From Providencia sp. PROV188 (GTDB taxonomy: Bacteria; Pseudomonadota; Gammaproteobacteria; Enterobacterales; Enterobacteriaceae), in the NCBI RefSeq assembly GCF_027595165.1, contig NZ_CP097291.1:1364001-1428000 (forward strand): DNA of 64,000 bases. The letters are read 5' to 3'. Within the stretch, counting starts at the first letter, position 1; each line of letters opens with the position of its first letter. A program made the position numbers and the translations under genes. The notes under the pieces were generated by a model. It saw only the letters and a program-made list of their open reading frames with translations. It was not told the origin of the DNA and did not search any database. This document shows positions 8,762-18,300 of the stretch, one piece after another.

Positions 8762-8974
8762 ATGTCCGACAAAATGAAAGGTCAAGTTAAGTGGTTCAAC
8801 GAGTCTAAAGGCTTCGGTTTCATCACTCCAGCTGATGGTAGCAAAGACGTTTTCGTCCACTTCTCTGCCATTCAGGGCAATGGTTTCAAAACTCTGGCAG
8901 AAGGCCAGCAAGTTGAATTCACCATTGAAAACGGTGCAAAAGGCCCAGCAGCTGCTAACGTAACTGCTATCTAA
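8762..8974 (+). CDS. cspC: CspC/CspE-type cold-shock RNA chaperone
   Basis: A 70-residue single cold-shock domain protein that binds single-stranded RNA and DNA and acts as an RNA chaperone and antiterminator. RNP1 (KGFGFITP) and RNP2 (VFVHFSAI) are intact. The segment from ITPADGSKD to GFKTLAEGQ is the same as remembered E. coli CspC, while the N-terminal MSDKMKGQ resembles CspC/CspE. I start at 8762 because the family begins there and GGAAAAG lies just upstream; the frame extends to 8738. It is monocistronic with a strong terminator. CspE is an equally possible name. Confidence 0.93.
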   Translation: MSDKMKGQVKWFNESKGFGFITPADGSKDVFVHFSAIQGNGFKTLAEGQQVEFTIENGAKGPAAANVTAI

Positions 8975-8997
8975 GCTAATTGCTTAACTGATTTTCT

Positions 8998-9031
8998 AAA
9001 GCCCGTCCTTTTTAAGGACGGGCTTTTTCGT
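8998..9031 (+). terminator. Terminator of the cold-shock gene
   Basis: AAAGCCCGTCCTT pairs perfectly with AAGGACGGGCTTT around a TTT loop, followed by a T tract. Confidence 0.92.
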
Positions 9032-9236
9032 TTCTGAAAAATAAAAAATATAGTGTAAAAATAATTAACATTTAAATCTTTACTTAATAATTAGCCGCAT
9101 CTATACTCAGCTCACAATTAATCTATTGGAGATAAATTACTTGGACAGTCAGAGTTGTAATAAAAATTTAATTTAATTGGCAAGTAATTAATAATCTCTT
9201 CTATTAGCTGCTTGCCACTACGGCGGGCGGTGTCTG

Positions 9237-9293
9237 ATGTTTCTATCACTCATACTCCCTGATTTATATAAGAATTTTTCATTTTCCGAATGA
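9237..9293 (+). CDS. Possible leader peptide 1 of mgtC (18 codons)
   Basis: Reads MFLSLILPDLYKNFSFSE and stops at 9293. The ribosome site is weak. It lies in the 428-base leader before mgtC, where Salmonella carries regulatory uORFs. It could be chance. Confidence 0.25.
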   Translation: MFLSLILPDLYKNFSFSE

Positions 9294-9322
9294 AATAGTC
9301 ACTGTTGCAGTGAGTGTGTATC

Positions 9323-9370
9323 ATGCAAGTTTATATTTATTCTCTATTCCCTCCGGGCAATAGCCATTAA
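9323..9370 (+). CDS. Possible leader peptide 2 of mgtC with a Pro-Pro-Gly motif
   Basis: Reads MQVYIYSLFPPGNSH; its TAA (9368-9370) ends four bases before a stem-loop. PPG is a known ribosome-stalling motif that depends on EF-P, and proline codons in leader uORFs control mgtC and mgtA in Salmonella. No strong ribosome site is visible (GTGAG at 9311-9315). Position and content, not homology, support it. Confidence 0.35.
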   Translation: MQVYIYSLFPPGNSH

Positions 9371-9373
9371 TTA

Positions 9374-9424
9374 CTGAATATTTATTTATTCAGCAATTTG
9401 GCATGGGCTTTTTATTCTGCCCAT
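9374..9424 (+). promoter_or_regulatory. Stem-loops in the mgtC leader
   Basis: CTGAATA/TATTCAG (9374-9393) and ATGGGC/GCCCAT with a T-rich loop (9403-9424) are two hairpins in a row. GCCA (9364-9367) could also pair with TGGC (9399-9402) and enclose the first one, just before GGGCTTTTT. The arrangement suits attenuation between the uORF and mgtC; it was not tested by folding. Confidence 0.4.
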
Positions 9425-9458
9425 TAATTGTTATCCATTATTTGATGGAGGGATCATT

Positions 9459-10157
9459 ATGTTTTTCACACCGGATATATTAAATCTTTTATCTGCAATG
9501 TGCCTTGGCGCATTAATTGGCGCAGAGCGTCAATGGCGTCAAAGAATGGCTGGATTGCGTACGAATGCATTGGTTGCAACGGGAGCAGCCGTATTTATTT
9601 TGAGTTCAGTGACAACTTCACCTGATAGCCCTGGTCGAATTGCTGCACAAATTGTGTCAGGTATCGGCTTCTTAGGGGCTGGAGTGATCATGCGTGAAGG
9701 CATGAATATTCGAGGTCTGAATACTGCTGCAACACTATGGTGTTCAGCCGGAATTGGTGTGTTATGTGGGTTAGGGCAATACTCACTGGCCACAATAGCT
9801 ACCTTATTGATTTTATGCGCAAATATTCTATTGCGTGAAGCTGCAGCAAAAATTAATCGCCAACCGCAACAGCAGGCATTGGATGTTGAACAACGTTATA
9901 AAATTCGTGTGATGTGTCACCAAGGTGATGAAATCCTTGTTAGAACGTTGATTTTACAAGCCATTAATGGCCTGCATATTCGCTTACAGTCATTGAGTAG
10001 CGCAGATACATTGAAACCAGAACAATTGGAGGTGTGTGCAGAGTTTCTTGCCACGCCAGTCGAGCAAAAAGAGATAGAAGCATTGGTTTGCCGGATTAGT
10101 CTTGAGCAAAGTGTCAGTGCTATCAATTGGAAAGTGGCATCCGAGCTACCAGCTTGA
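9459..10157 (+). CDS. mgtC: MgtC, inner-membrane virulence and low-magnesium adaptation protein
   Basis: In Salmonella, MgtC is needed for growth in low magnesium and inside macrophages and acts on the F1Fo ATP synthase and phosphate uptake. The 232-residue product has an N-terminal hydrophobic half nearly identical to Salmonella MgtC (ALIGAERQWRQRMAGLRTN, SGIGFLGAGVIMREGMN, LNTAATLWCSAGIGV) and a more divergent C-terminal cytoplasmic ACT-like domain from about residue 140. A GGAGG ribosome site (ATGGAGGGATCATTATG) precedes the start. It begins an mgtC-mgtB operon; low magnesium control through PhoP is expected, but I found no convincing PhoP box. Confidence 0.95.
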   Translation: MFFTPDILNLLSAMCLGALIGAERQWRQRMAGLRTNALVATGAAVFILSSVTTSPDSPGRIAAQIVSGIGFLGAGVIMREGMNIRGLNTAATLWCSAGIGVLCGLGQYSLATIATLLILCANILLREAAAKINRQPQQQALDVEQRYKIRVMCHQGDEILVRTLILQAINGLHIRLQSLSSADTLKPEQLEVCAEFLATPVEQKEIEALVCRISLEQSVSAINWKVASELPA

Positions 10158-10189
10158 TTGCTAAAAATTAACTGATTAAAGGAGCCGAA

Positions 10190-10240
10190 ATGGACGAGCA
10201 CCCCCCGTCTTGGAGATATAAACAGGAGCTATCTGGCTAA
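10190..10240 (+). CDS. Possible leader peptide of mgtB (16 codons, acidic then proline)
   Basis: Reads MDEHPPSWRYKQELSG after a good AAAGGAG ribosome site six bases before the ATG. It sits between mgtC and mgtB and its stop lies inside a long hairpin (10228-10265). The start, acidic residues followed at once by prolines, resembles MgtL of Salmonella and E. coli (MEPDPTPLP), where that order destabilises ribosomes in low magnesium. No sequence homology beyond this pattern is claimed. Confidence 0.5.
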   Translation: MDEHPPSWRYKQELSG

Positions 10241-10265
10241 AATACAATATTTTCAGTCAGATAGC
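10228..10265 (+). promoter_or_regulatory. Long stem-loop over the uORF stop before mgtB
   Basis: GCTATCTG (10228-10235) pairs perfectly with CAGATAGC (10258-10265), and the inside continues CTAAAATA against TATTTTCAG with a mismatch. A ribosome finishing the uORF would cover the left arm, so translation of the uORF should decide whether the hairpin forms. Confidence 0.6.
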
Positions 10266-10303
10266 GTTTAAAAAGTACAACTGTACTCTATTGAGATAAC
10301 GTT

Positions 10304-13006
10304 ATGACTGAAATAAGGCATCAGCGCAAAGGCGCAAAAGCCCCTGCACGCCAAAAATTCATTGTTGGCGAACAAGCGAGCAAACACATTGAGCAGGTTC
10401 TCAATGAATATCAAACTAACCTTCTGGGGTTGTCTGAAAATGAGGCTCTCGACCGTCTAGTCGTCGAGGGGGAAAATGAAGTTGCTCATGAAAAAGCACC
10501 TCCTGCTTGGAAGCAATTACTCACTTCTTTTAAAAACCCATTTATTTTTGTTTTAATGATCCTCGCGATTGTGAGTTTCTTTACTGATTACGTGATCCCT
10601 GAGCGTCAAGGTGAAGAGACTGATTTAACGGGCGTTATCATCATTGTCACGATGGTTGTATTAAGTGGATTGCTGCGCTTTTGGCAAGAATATCGAACCA
10701 ATAAAGCGGCAGAAGCCTTGAAATCCTTGGTAAGAACCACAGCAACGGTATACCGTCGCGACAATAGAACGGGACGTTCTATTCGCAAAGAGGTACCAAT
10801 CAAATGCTTAGTGCCAGGGGATATCGTTTTATTATCAGCTGGAGACATGGTTCCTGCGGATTTAAAACTGGTGGAATCCCGAGATCTATTTATCAGCCAA
10901 GCTATTTTAACGGGGGAATCTATCCCAGTTGAAAAATATGACACTCTCGCAAATGTGTCCGCAAAAAGTTTGGAACCCGCATCACCGACAGAAAATGAAT
11001 TACTTGAAATTTCCAATATCTGTTTGATGGGCACCAATGTAACGAGTGGAACGGCGAGGGGCATAGTGGTTGCAACGGGGAGCAAAACGTACTTAGGCTC
11101 GCTGGCCAAATCGATTGTGGGAACTCGAGCTCAAACTGCTTTTGATCGCGGTGTGAATAGTGTGAGTTGGTTGCTAATCCGCTTTATGCTGGTAATGGTG
11201 CCGATTGTCTTATTAATCAATGGATTCACTAAAGGTGATTGGTTTGAGGCAACACTATTTTCACTGGCTGTTGCGGTGGGATTAACCCCTGAAATGTTAC
11301 CGATGATAGTGAGCTCAAACCTTGCAAAAGGGGCGATAGCCATGTCTAAGCACAAGGTTATTGTTAAACGGCTCAATGCTATTCAGAACTTTGGTGCGAT
11401 GGATGTGCTATGTACCGATAAAACGGGAACATTGACGCAAGATCGTATCATTTTAGAGCATTATCTCGACAGTAATGGGCAAAAAGATAGCCGAATTTTG
11501 CAATTGGCGTGGTTGAATAGTTTCCATCAAAGTGGTGCCAAAAATATGATGGACCAGGCAATTATTCGACGTGGACGTGGCAATGATAAAGTCGAGCAGT
11601 TGAAGGCTTATCAAAAAATTGATGAACTACCATTTGATTTTATTCGCCGAAAATTATCCGTCACAGTAAAAACCCCTGAAGGTGAAGCTTTATTGATCTG
11701 TAAAGGGGCAGCGGAAGAAATGTTGGCTGTTTGTCATAGTTATCAGCAAGATGGACACTCCGTCTTATTGGATGACCAAGCTAAAGCTAGGATTGCGGAG
11801 CTGGTCAGTGACTATAATAAACAGGGGTTCCGGGTATTACTGCTGGCAACGCGTTCATTGAATGATGCTGAAGCTTTGTTACCGTTATCGGCTCAAGCAG
11901 AACAACAACTCGAGTTACAAGGTATTCTTACATTTTTAGATCCTGCAAAAGAGAGTGCAATTTCGGCTATTGCTGCACTAAGAGAAAATGGCGTGATGGT
12001 CAAAGTGCTTACGGGTGATAATGCCGTGATCACTGAAAAAATTTGCCATGATGTAGGTTTAAATATCGATGAGATAATGACTGGTCTTGAAGTCGAGGCA
12101 ATGAGCGATGATGAGCTGAAAACGAAAGTTGAGCAAGTTTCCGTTTTCTGCAAATTAACCCCACTACAAAAATCTCGGATCCTAAAACTACTGCAAGCAA
12201 ATGGACATACTGTCGGTTTCCTAGGGGATGGGATCAATGATGCACCCGCTTTACGGGATGCTGATGTAGGAATATCTGTAGATACGGGTACCGATATTGC
12301 GAAAGAGTCTGCGGATATTATTCTGTTAGAAAAGGATTTGATGGTATTAGAACAAGGGGTTATCAAAGGAAGAGAAACGTTTGGGAATATTATTAAGTAT
12401 TTAAATATGACCGCTAGCTCTAACTTTGGAAATGTATTTTCTGTTCTTATTGCGAGTGCATTTATTCCGTTCTTACCGATGCTAGCTATTCATTTACTGG
12501 TTCAAAACTTGCTGTACGATATGTCCCAATTAGCATTACCTTGGGACAAAATGGATAAAGAATTTTTAAAACGTCCACGTAAATGGGATGCGAAAAATAT
12601 TGGACGATTTATGATTTGGATTGGTCCAACATCTTCCATTTTTGATATCACGACATTTGCTTTGATGTGGTATGTATTCCAAGCCAATAGTGTAGCTCAT
12701 GAAGCACTATTCCAATCTGGTTGGTTTGTTGAGGGATTATTGTCGCAAACCTTGGTCGTTCATATGCTACGAACACAAAAAATTCCCTTCATTCAAAGCA
12801 CGGCTGCATTACCCGTGTTACTGACAACGGGAATTATCATGGCTCTTGGACTTTATATTCCGTTCTCATCATTTGGTACGATGATTGGCTTGCAGCCTTT
12901 ACCAATGGAATATTTCCCTTGGTTAGTGCTGACATTAGTGAGTTATTGTTTTGTAGCACAAGGGATGAAGCACATTTATATTAAACGCTTTGGAACTTGG
13001 TTATAG
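10304..13006 (+). CDS. mgtB: Magnesium-transporting P-type ATPase MgtB (MgtA family)
   Basis: Imports Mg2+ through the inner membrane using ATP. The 900-residue product has the P-type layout: two N-terminal membrane helices (about 80-130), an actuator loop with LTGESIPVEK, two further helices with GLTPEMLP, the phosphorylation motif DKTGTLT with Asp372, the hinge GDGINDAPALRDADVG, and a six-helix C-terminal bundle ending KRFGTWL. MgtA and MgtB are very alike; the mgtC neighbour favours MgtB. No mgtR-like peptide follows before the terminator. A 146-base gap with a uORF and hairpin separates it from mgtC. Confidence 0.93.
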   Translation: MTEIRHQRKGAKAPARQKFIVGEQASKHIEQVLNEYQTNLLGLSENEALDRLVVEGENEVAHEKAPPAWKQLLTSFKNPFIFVLMILAIVSFFTDYVIPERQGEETDLTGVIIIVTMVVLSGLLRFWQEYRTNKAAEALKSLVRTTATVYRRDNRTGRSIRKEVPIKCLVPGDIVLLSAGDMVPADLKLVESRDLFISQAILTGESIPVEKYDTLANVSAKSLEPASPTENELLEISNICLMGTNVTSGTARGIVVATGSKTYLGSLAKSIVGTRAQTAFDRGVNSVSWLLIRFMLVMVPIVLLINGFTKGDWFEATLFSLAVAVGLTPEMLPMIVSSNLAKGAIAMSKHKVIVKRLNAIQNFGAMDVLCTDKTGTLTQDRIILEHYLDSNGQKDSRILQLAWLNSFHQSGAKNMMDQAIIRRGRGNDKVEQLKAYQKIDELPFDFIRRKLSVTVKTPEGEALLICKGAAEEMLAVCHSYQQDGHSVLLDDQAKARIAELVSDYNKQGFRVLLLATRSLNDAEALLPLSAQAEQQLELQGILTFLDPAKESAISAIAALRENGVMVKVLTGDNAVITEKICHDVGLNIDEIMTGLEVEAMSDDELKTKVEQVSVFCKLTPLQKSRILKLLQANGHTVGFLGDGINDAPALRDADVGISVDTGTDIAKESADIILLEKDLMVLEQGVIKGRETFGNIIKYLNMTASSNFGNVFSVLIASAFIPFLPMLAIHLLVQNLLYDMSQLALPWDKMDKEFLKRPRKWDAKNIGRFMIWIGPTSSIFDITTFALMWYVFQANSVAHEALFQSGWFVEGLLSQTLVVHMLRTQKIPFIQSTAALPVLLTTGIIMALGLYIPFSSFGTMIGLQPLPMEYFPWLVLTLVSYCFVAQGMKHIYIKRFGTWL

Positions 13007-13044
13007 TCTGCTCAAGTCACATTACTTTAGTAAAACAGTACAAT

Positions 13045-13074
13045 AAAAAAAGAGCCATATAGGCTCTTTTTTTT
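13045..13074. terminator. Bidirectional terminator between mgtB and the lipoprotein gene
   Basis: A run of A, then GAGCC, ATATA, GGCTC and eight T residues; it works for both convergent genes. Confidence 0.9.
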
Positions 13075-13090
13075 AACAGAGTAGGAAAGA

Positions 13091-13402
13091 CTATTGCAGA
13101 CCTAAAGCTGTTTTCATTTGTTTCATTGCATCAATGCCTTGCTGGCAAGCTTGATCTTGTTGGTCTTTAGGTAAAGCAGCAACTTGCTTTTTACCTTCTT
13201 CTAACTGACCTTTCATCGCATCTAATTGAGCTTTGGCTTGTGGGTTCTCAGAAGCTTTAGCAATTAAGCTATCAACTTCAGCGAAGTAAGCGTTACAAGT
13301 TTCAGTTGCACCAGCAACTTGACCTTTTTTCTCTTCTTCTGAACACGCAGTGATTGTCAATGCCAATAAACCCAGTCCACAAGCTAAAATCATCTTTTTC
13401 AT
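13091..13402 (-). CDS. Small DUF5339-like lipoprotein
   Basis: A 103-residue predicted lipoprotein of unknown function. The signal peptide MKKMILACGLGLLALTITAC ends in the lipobox LTITAC, and the mature part is a short charged helical domain with two cysteines (TCNAYF and QACQQG) and several Ala/Gln/Lys-rich helices. The ATG at 13402 is chosen because AAGG lies six bases before it; the upstream in-frame TTG is not needed. It resembles the DUF5339 family of enterobacterial lipoproteins; this is family recall, not a search result. It is monocistronic. Confidence 0.75.
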   Translation of the reverse strand: MKKMILACGLGLLALTITACSEEEKKGQVAGATETCNAYFAEVDSLIAKASENPQAKAQLDAMKGQLEEGKKQVAALPKDQQDQACQQGIDAMKQMKTALGLQ

Positions 13403-14426
13403 AATCAACCTTATTAAAATTATTTATATATAAAGCAAATTAAGTATATAAGAGGATCTTCTTTTATCAATGTAACAAATCCTAAAAAGGAAATTGATAA
13501 TTAATTCAAATGGTTAATCTTTAATATAAATAGTTATACTTTATAAATGACTTTTGTAGCGATAATTATCTATTGTGCTTTATGTTAGCTTATTATGACG
13601 TGCGAAAAATAAGAATGGATTATTATTAATTGGTATAAATACGTAATTGATATTGAGTTCTCTTATTCATGAAATAAGAATAACCGCATAAAATACTTAG
13701 CGAGTAGTAAACCATTTTGTAAAAAATACGTTAAGTAGAAGTAACTAAAAATTGTATATAATAGGAGAAAATCAAACTCCTTATAACTTTTCTAATGACA
13801 CTAATAACTTTTTTTCATATACAGTAAAAATAATTAAAATTAAGAAGTAGTGTAAAAAATAATTTACACCTCACTTATAAAACTGAATTATCGAATATTT
13901 ATAGAATTAATGGCTGTACATTTAAAATGCGATTATAGAAGTGAAAAGTGAGCTGTATCACAAATTTATCAATAAAATGCTTTTCACTATATAATATTGA
14001 TTTTTAAATTAAATTTCCTTTGAACCTTTAGGGGGTTATCAGGTAAAGTCTGTGCCTCCAAGGGGGGCCTCCTTTCGAATCTTGGTTCTTTAAGTGATAA
14101 AACTTTGCTATTTAGGTTAACAACGATTAGGTTCGTTAGGTTGACGCTAGGTCAAATTTACATGCAAAATTACTCTCATAAGAAATTCGCCAAAGTGTTT
14201 TAGACAGGTTAGAATGCTTCGGACAAAGGGAAATAAATTTTCTTACATTACATTCCCAGAAGGATCCACCTTACAAAGGGAAAGTAAGAAAATGAGATAA
14301 GGCAATTACGCTTATCTCGATATGCAACATAGCAGACAATCATTAATGCTATGGGCATGGTATGTATGTAACCGGATTTATCTTGTTACTTTTTATTTTT
14401 ATAATTACACACAGGGCTTTACCATT
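13403..14426 (+). promoter_or_regulatory. 1-kb non-coding region before fliZ with structured segments
   Basis: No supportable gene. The first 600 bases are AT-rich. From about 14022 the composition changes: a GC-richer block with pairing CCAAG/CTTGG and GAACC/GGTTC (14022-14088); a TTAGGTT direct repeat cluster (14112-14142); a long hairpin ATTTTCTTAC/GTAAGAAAAT with inner TTCCC/GGGAA (14237-14293); and a second hairpin GAGATAAG/CTTATCTC (14294-14318). These may be operator sites and a folded 5' UTR for fliZ, or an unannotated small RNA. Confidence 0.45.
14112..14142. repeat. Triple TTAGGTT direct repeat upstream of fliZ
   Basis: TTAGGTT occurs at 14112-14118, 14127-14133 and 14136-14142, with a partial TAGGT at 14148. 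The spacings (15 and 9 bases) are compatible with clustered protein-binding sites. Confidence 0.55.
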
Positions 14427-14939
14427 ATGTCTGCTTCTATTGTAAAGAAACGGCCGTTGAGTCGTTATATTAAAGATTTTAAACACAGCCAAACTCATTG
14501 TGCACACTGTAATAAAACTCTTGATCGTATCTCCCTCGTTTTCAACGATGGTATCTTGAATAAAGAAGCTATCGCTGACATGACCGATTTGGTTGATGAA
14601 GCGGCTTGGGGCGAACTTCAAGGGCAATTTACAGCACTTTGTCGTTTTTGTAGTGAAATTTTCTGTAATAGCAATACAGACTATTTCGATATTATGTCTT
14701 TTAAACAGTATTTGTTCTTACAGACAGAAATGAGTCATAGCACCGTCCGCGAGTACGTTGTTCGTCTGCGCCGCTTAGATGAACTGCTGTCATCCTCTAA
14801 CTTTTCAATGAAAGATTTTACCGCAAGTAAAGTTCAAGAACAGTTGAGCGATAAAATGACTGATTCAGCATTTAGCAACTACAATATTGCACTACGTAAA
14901 TATGAGCAGTATTTAAGCTGGCAGTCAGAAAAAAACTAA
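14427..14939 (+). CDS. fliZ: FliZ, flagellar and stationary-phase regulator
   Basis: FliZ is a DNA-binding protein that in E. coli represses sigma-S promoters and in Salmonella raises flhDC output. The 170-residue product is recognised by KKRPLSRYIKDFKHSQTHCAHCNK at the start (E. coli KRRPLSRYLKDFKHSQTHCAHC), four cysteines in two CxxC motifs, FFDI-like DYFDIMSFKQYLF, and EMSHSTVREYVVRLRRLDELL, the core-binding-like helix similar to phage integrase SAM domains. I start at the ATG 14427, where the family begins; the frame runs up to 14322. It is not next to fliA, its usual partner, and stands alone between a lipoprotein gene and putA. Confidence 0.93.
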   Translation: MSASIVKKRPLSRYIKDFKHSQTHCAHCNKTLDRISLVFNDGILNKEAIADMTDLVDEAAWGELQGQFTALCRFCSEIFCNSNTDYFDIMSFKQYLFLQTEMSHSTVREYVVRLRRLDELLSSSNFSMKDFTASKVQEQLSDKMTDSAFSNYNIALRKYEQYLSWQSEKN

Positions 14940-15004
14940 TAATATTTTAAGTTAATAAAAATAGTTGGTTATACGATTATTTTTAATACTAAAATAGGCA
15001 AATA

Positions 15005-15033
15005 GGTGTCCAATAGGGCACCTTTTTTATTTT
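15005..15033 (+). terminator. Terminator of fliZ
   Basis: GGTGTCC (15005-15011) pairs with GGGCACC (15016-15022), with one G-T pair, followed by TTTTTT. Confidence 0.85.
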
Positions 15034-15261
15034 TGAATAATAGTCAGTATAAATGACATAAATTGAACAGATTTGGAATTAAACTTAATCAACTGTTATA
15101 GCTAATACTTAATATATAATGATAAAAATTAATGGGAACTATTTAATTAAATTTATAGATAAATAAGAATGACAAAAAACAAAAAGTAAGTGGATATTCG
15201 GATTTAATGATAAAGAAATAGAATATTATGAATGTAGTTCAAGGGGTTATTGCTAAGAGAG

Positions 15262-15313
15262 AGCCTGAGTTAATCAGCCTATATTATTCTGGGCTGAAAA
15301 ACTCAGGCTTTTG
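15262..15313. terminator. Large nested hairpin at the end of putA
   Basis: AGCCTGAGTT (15262-15271) pairs with AACTCAGGCT (15300-15309); inside, CAGCC pairs with GGCTG. The T tract is on the plus strand side; for putA on the minus strand the hairpin alone may act. Between it and the fliZ terminator (15034-15261) I see only AT-rich sequence. Confidence 0.65.
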
Positions 15314-15317
15314 CTTA

Positions 15318-18300
15318 TTATCCGATAGTCATTAAGCTTGCATTACCACCCGCTGCGGCAGTATTCACACTTAAAGAACGTTCATGCACTAAGCGTTCAA
15401 TGAGCAAGTTAGTTTCACCACGCTCAAAGCCTTGAACAGAAATAATCGGTCCTTTACGTTTGGCAATCGCTTCGCAAACATGTTTCAGTTGGTCGCAATC
15501 TCCGTGATAAATCACACCTTCAATTGGCTCCACTGTGTTTTGCCAATCTTTGGTGAATGAGATAGTTTTGCGAACTTTTTCTGGCAGTGATTTAAATAGC
15601 TTCTGGTGCAGTTCGCTATTTTCCCACAATGTTTGACAACCACTTGCGAGCACAGCAGATAATTGAGTCAAACAATCACGCTCATTATCGCTAAGGCATA
15701 AAATAGTGCCGCGTGGACGTAAGGTGTAGGTGTTCTTTTCACCTGTTGGTCCTGGTAATAAACGTGTTGTACCGGCTTGCGTTAAACGCGCAAATTGTTC
15801 AACCGTAGATTGTTCAATTATGGATTGCTCAACATCCGTTTTCTGTTTTTGTACCCATGCAGAGAATGCTTCAAATGGTGCGAGTAACTCAGCGCGAGCA
15901 CTTGCATCCATTGGTAAATGGCTGTCTTGCTGCTCCAGTGTTTGGCAAACTGCATTCTCAGGACGCTCGCTTAATAAACGGTAGAGATAAAGCGGTCCAC
16001 CGGCTTTAGGTCCTGTACCTGAAAGTCCTTCACCACCAAATGGTTGCACTCCGACAACAGCACCGACCATATTACGGTTAACATATAAGTTGCCCACTTT
16101 CGCTTTAGCGACCACTTGGTTGATGGTTTCATCAATGCGAGTATGAACACCTAATGTTAATCCATAACCAGCCGCATTGATTTGGTCAACTAATTGCTCT
16201 AACTCATCACGTTTGAAACGAACAACATGCAGAACTGGTCCGAAAATTTCTTTCTTCAACTCACCAATATTATCTAACTCAATCAGCGTTGGCTTAACGT
16301 AGGTTCCTTCTGCCTGTTCTTGCTGATCTTGGCTATCGGCATAGACGGCTTGGAAAACGATTTTGCCTTTACTGCGCATTTGTTGAATATGTTGGTCAAT
16401 ATTCTCTTTGGCTTCACTATCAATAACAGGACCAATATCAGTGGAGATATGTTCAGGATTACCCATCCGGCACTCTTCCATCGCACCTTTTAACATACGA
16501 ATTGTTCGGTCAGCGACATCTTCTTGAACACAAAGAATACGCAATGCAGAGCAGCGTTGACCGGCACTATCAAATGCAGAGGCGACGACATCGGTGACGA
16601 CTTGCTCTGTGAGAGCGGAAGAATCAACAATCATCGCATTCAATCCACCAGTTTCTGCAATCAGTGGCGTCGGGCGACCTTGAGCATCTAAGCGACCTGC
16701 AATATTGCGCTGCAATAAGCCCGCGACTTCGGTTGAGCCAGTAAACATCACGCCACGAACGCGTTGATCGCCTACTAATTTTGCACCGATAGTTTCACCT
16801 TTACCTGGTAAAAATTGCAGGACATCACGAGGAATACCCGCCTGATGCATAATGGATACCGCAATAGCACCAATTAATGGTGTTTGTTCCGCCGGTTTAG
16901 CCAGCACAGTGTTGCCTGCGGCTAATGCCGCTGCGATTTGTCCTGAGAAAATGGCTAATGGGAAGTTCCATGGGCTGATACAAACAACAGGGCCAAGAGG
17001 GCGGTGAGTGTTATTATCAAAATCTTCACGAACTTGAGTTGCATAATAGTTTAAGAAATCAACCGCTTCACGCACTTCAGCAATCGCATTCGCGTAAGTT
17101 TTCCCAGCTTCACGCACCAGCACATCCAATAATGGCTGCAATTGTTGTTCCATAATGTCAGCTGCACGTAACAGGATAGCTGCACGTTCAGATGGTGGCG
17201 TTGCAAACCAAATCGCACCCGCATCAGTGGCGATATCAAGCGCATGTTCAGCTTCTTGTTCACTGGCTTCGCGTACTTTACCAACGATATCACGATGACA
17301 GGCTGGGTTGATAATTGCGACAGCTTCAGGTAACGCTTGTTGTGCCACAAATTCACCACCCAGCAGTGGTTCCGCGATTTTTTCTTGTGCCGCAGCATTG
17401 AGTAATGCGCTCGAGAGTGATGCTAAGCGGTGTTCGTTAGATAAATCTAAGCCCATTGAGTTAACACGACGGGTTCCATATAGGTCGCGCGGTAATGGAA
17501 TTTTAGGGTGTGGTAAGCCAATTTGCCCTTCAGTTTTAGACAATTCACGAACATCTTTAACCGGATCAGCAACCAATTCATCTAATGGGATCGTGGCATC
17601 CGCAATTCGGTTAACAAACGAAGTATTTGCCCCGTTCTCTAAGAGGCGGCGTACTAAGTATGCTAATAAGGTTTCATGGGTACCTACTGGAGCATAAATA
17701 CGACATGGTCGGTTCAGTTTACCGTCAGCCACTTTACCAACGACTTGTTCATATAATGGTTCGCCCATGCCATGTAAGCATTGGAACTCATATTGACCTG
17801 GGTAGTAGTTTTTACCTGCAATTTGGTAGATAGCTGATAATGTATGTGCGTTATGAGTCGCAAATTGTGGGTAAATTAAATTAGGTACAGACAGTAATTT
17901 ACGAGCACAAGCTATATAAGAAACGTCGGTATACACTTTGCGTGTATAAACTGGATAACCTTCTAAGCCATCAATTTGCGCACGTTTAATTTCGCTATCC
18001 CAATAAGCGCCTTTTACGAGACGGATCATCAGGCGTCGTTGGCTGCGTTCGGCTAAATTAATAATTGAGTCGATAACAAATGGGCAGCGTTTTTGGTAAG
18101 CCTGAATGACAAAACCAATACCGTTCCAGCCTGCTAATTTCGGCTCAAAACACAATTTTTCGAGTAAATCTAAAGAAATTTCTAAGCGATCTGCTTCTTC
18201 AGCATCAATATTGATACCAACATCGTATTGGTGAGCTTGCAAGACTAAAGAAAGTAAGCGCGGGTACAGTTCTTCCATCACGCGATCGTATTGCGCGCGG

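Noticed and set aside
9031..9240. A PhoP box before mgtC
   Set aside because: TGTTTA direct repeats with five-base spacing were not found in the region I read.
11893..12366. 157-codon antisense ORF inside mgtB
   Set aside because: It is a shadow of mgtB, with no recognisable motif and no ribosome site; the sense frame has all P-type ATPase motifs.
17308..17697. 129-codon ORF antisense to putA
   Set aside because: Overlaps the well-conserved ALDH domain in reverse; Arg/Ser-rich shadow composition.
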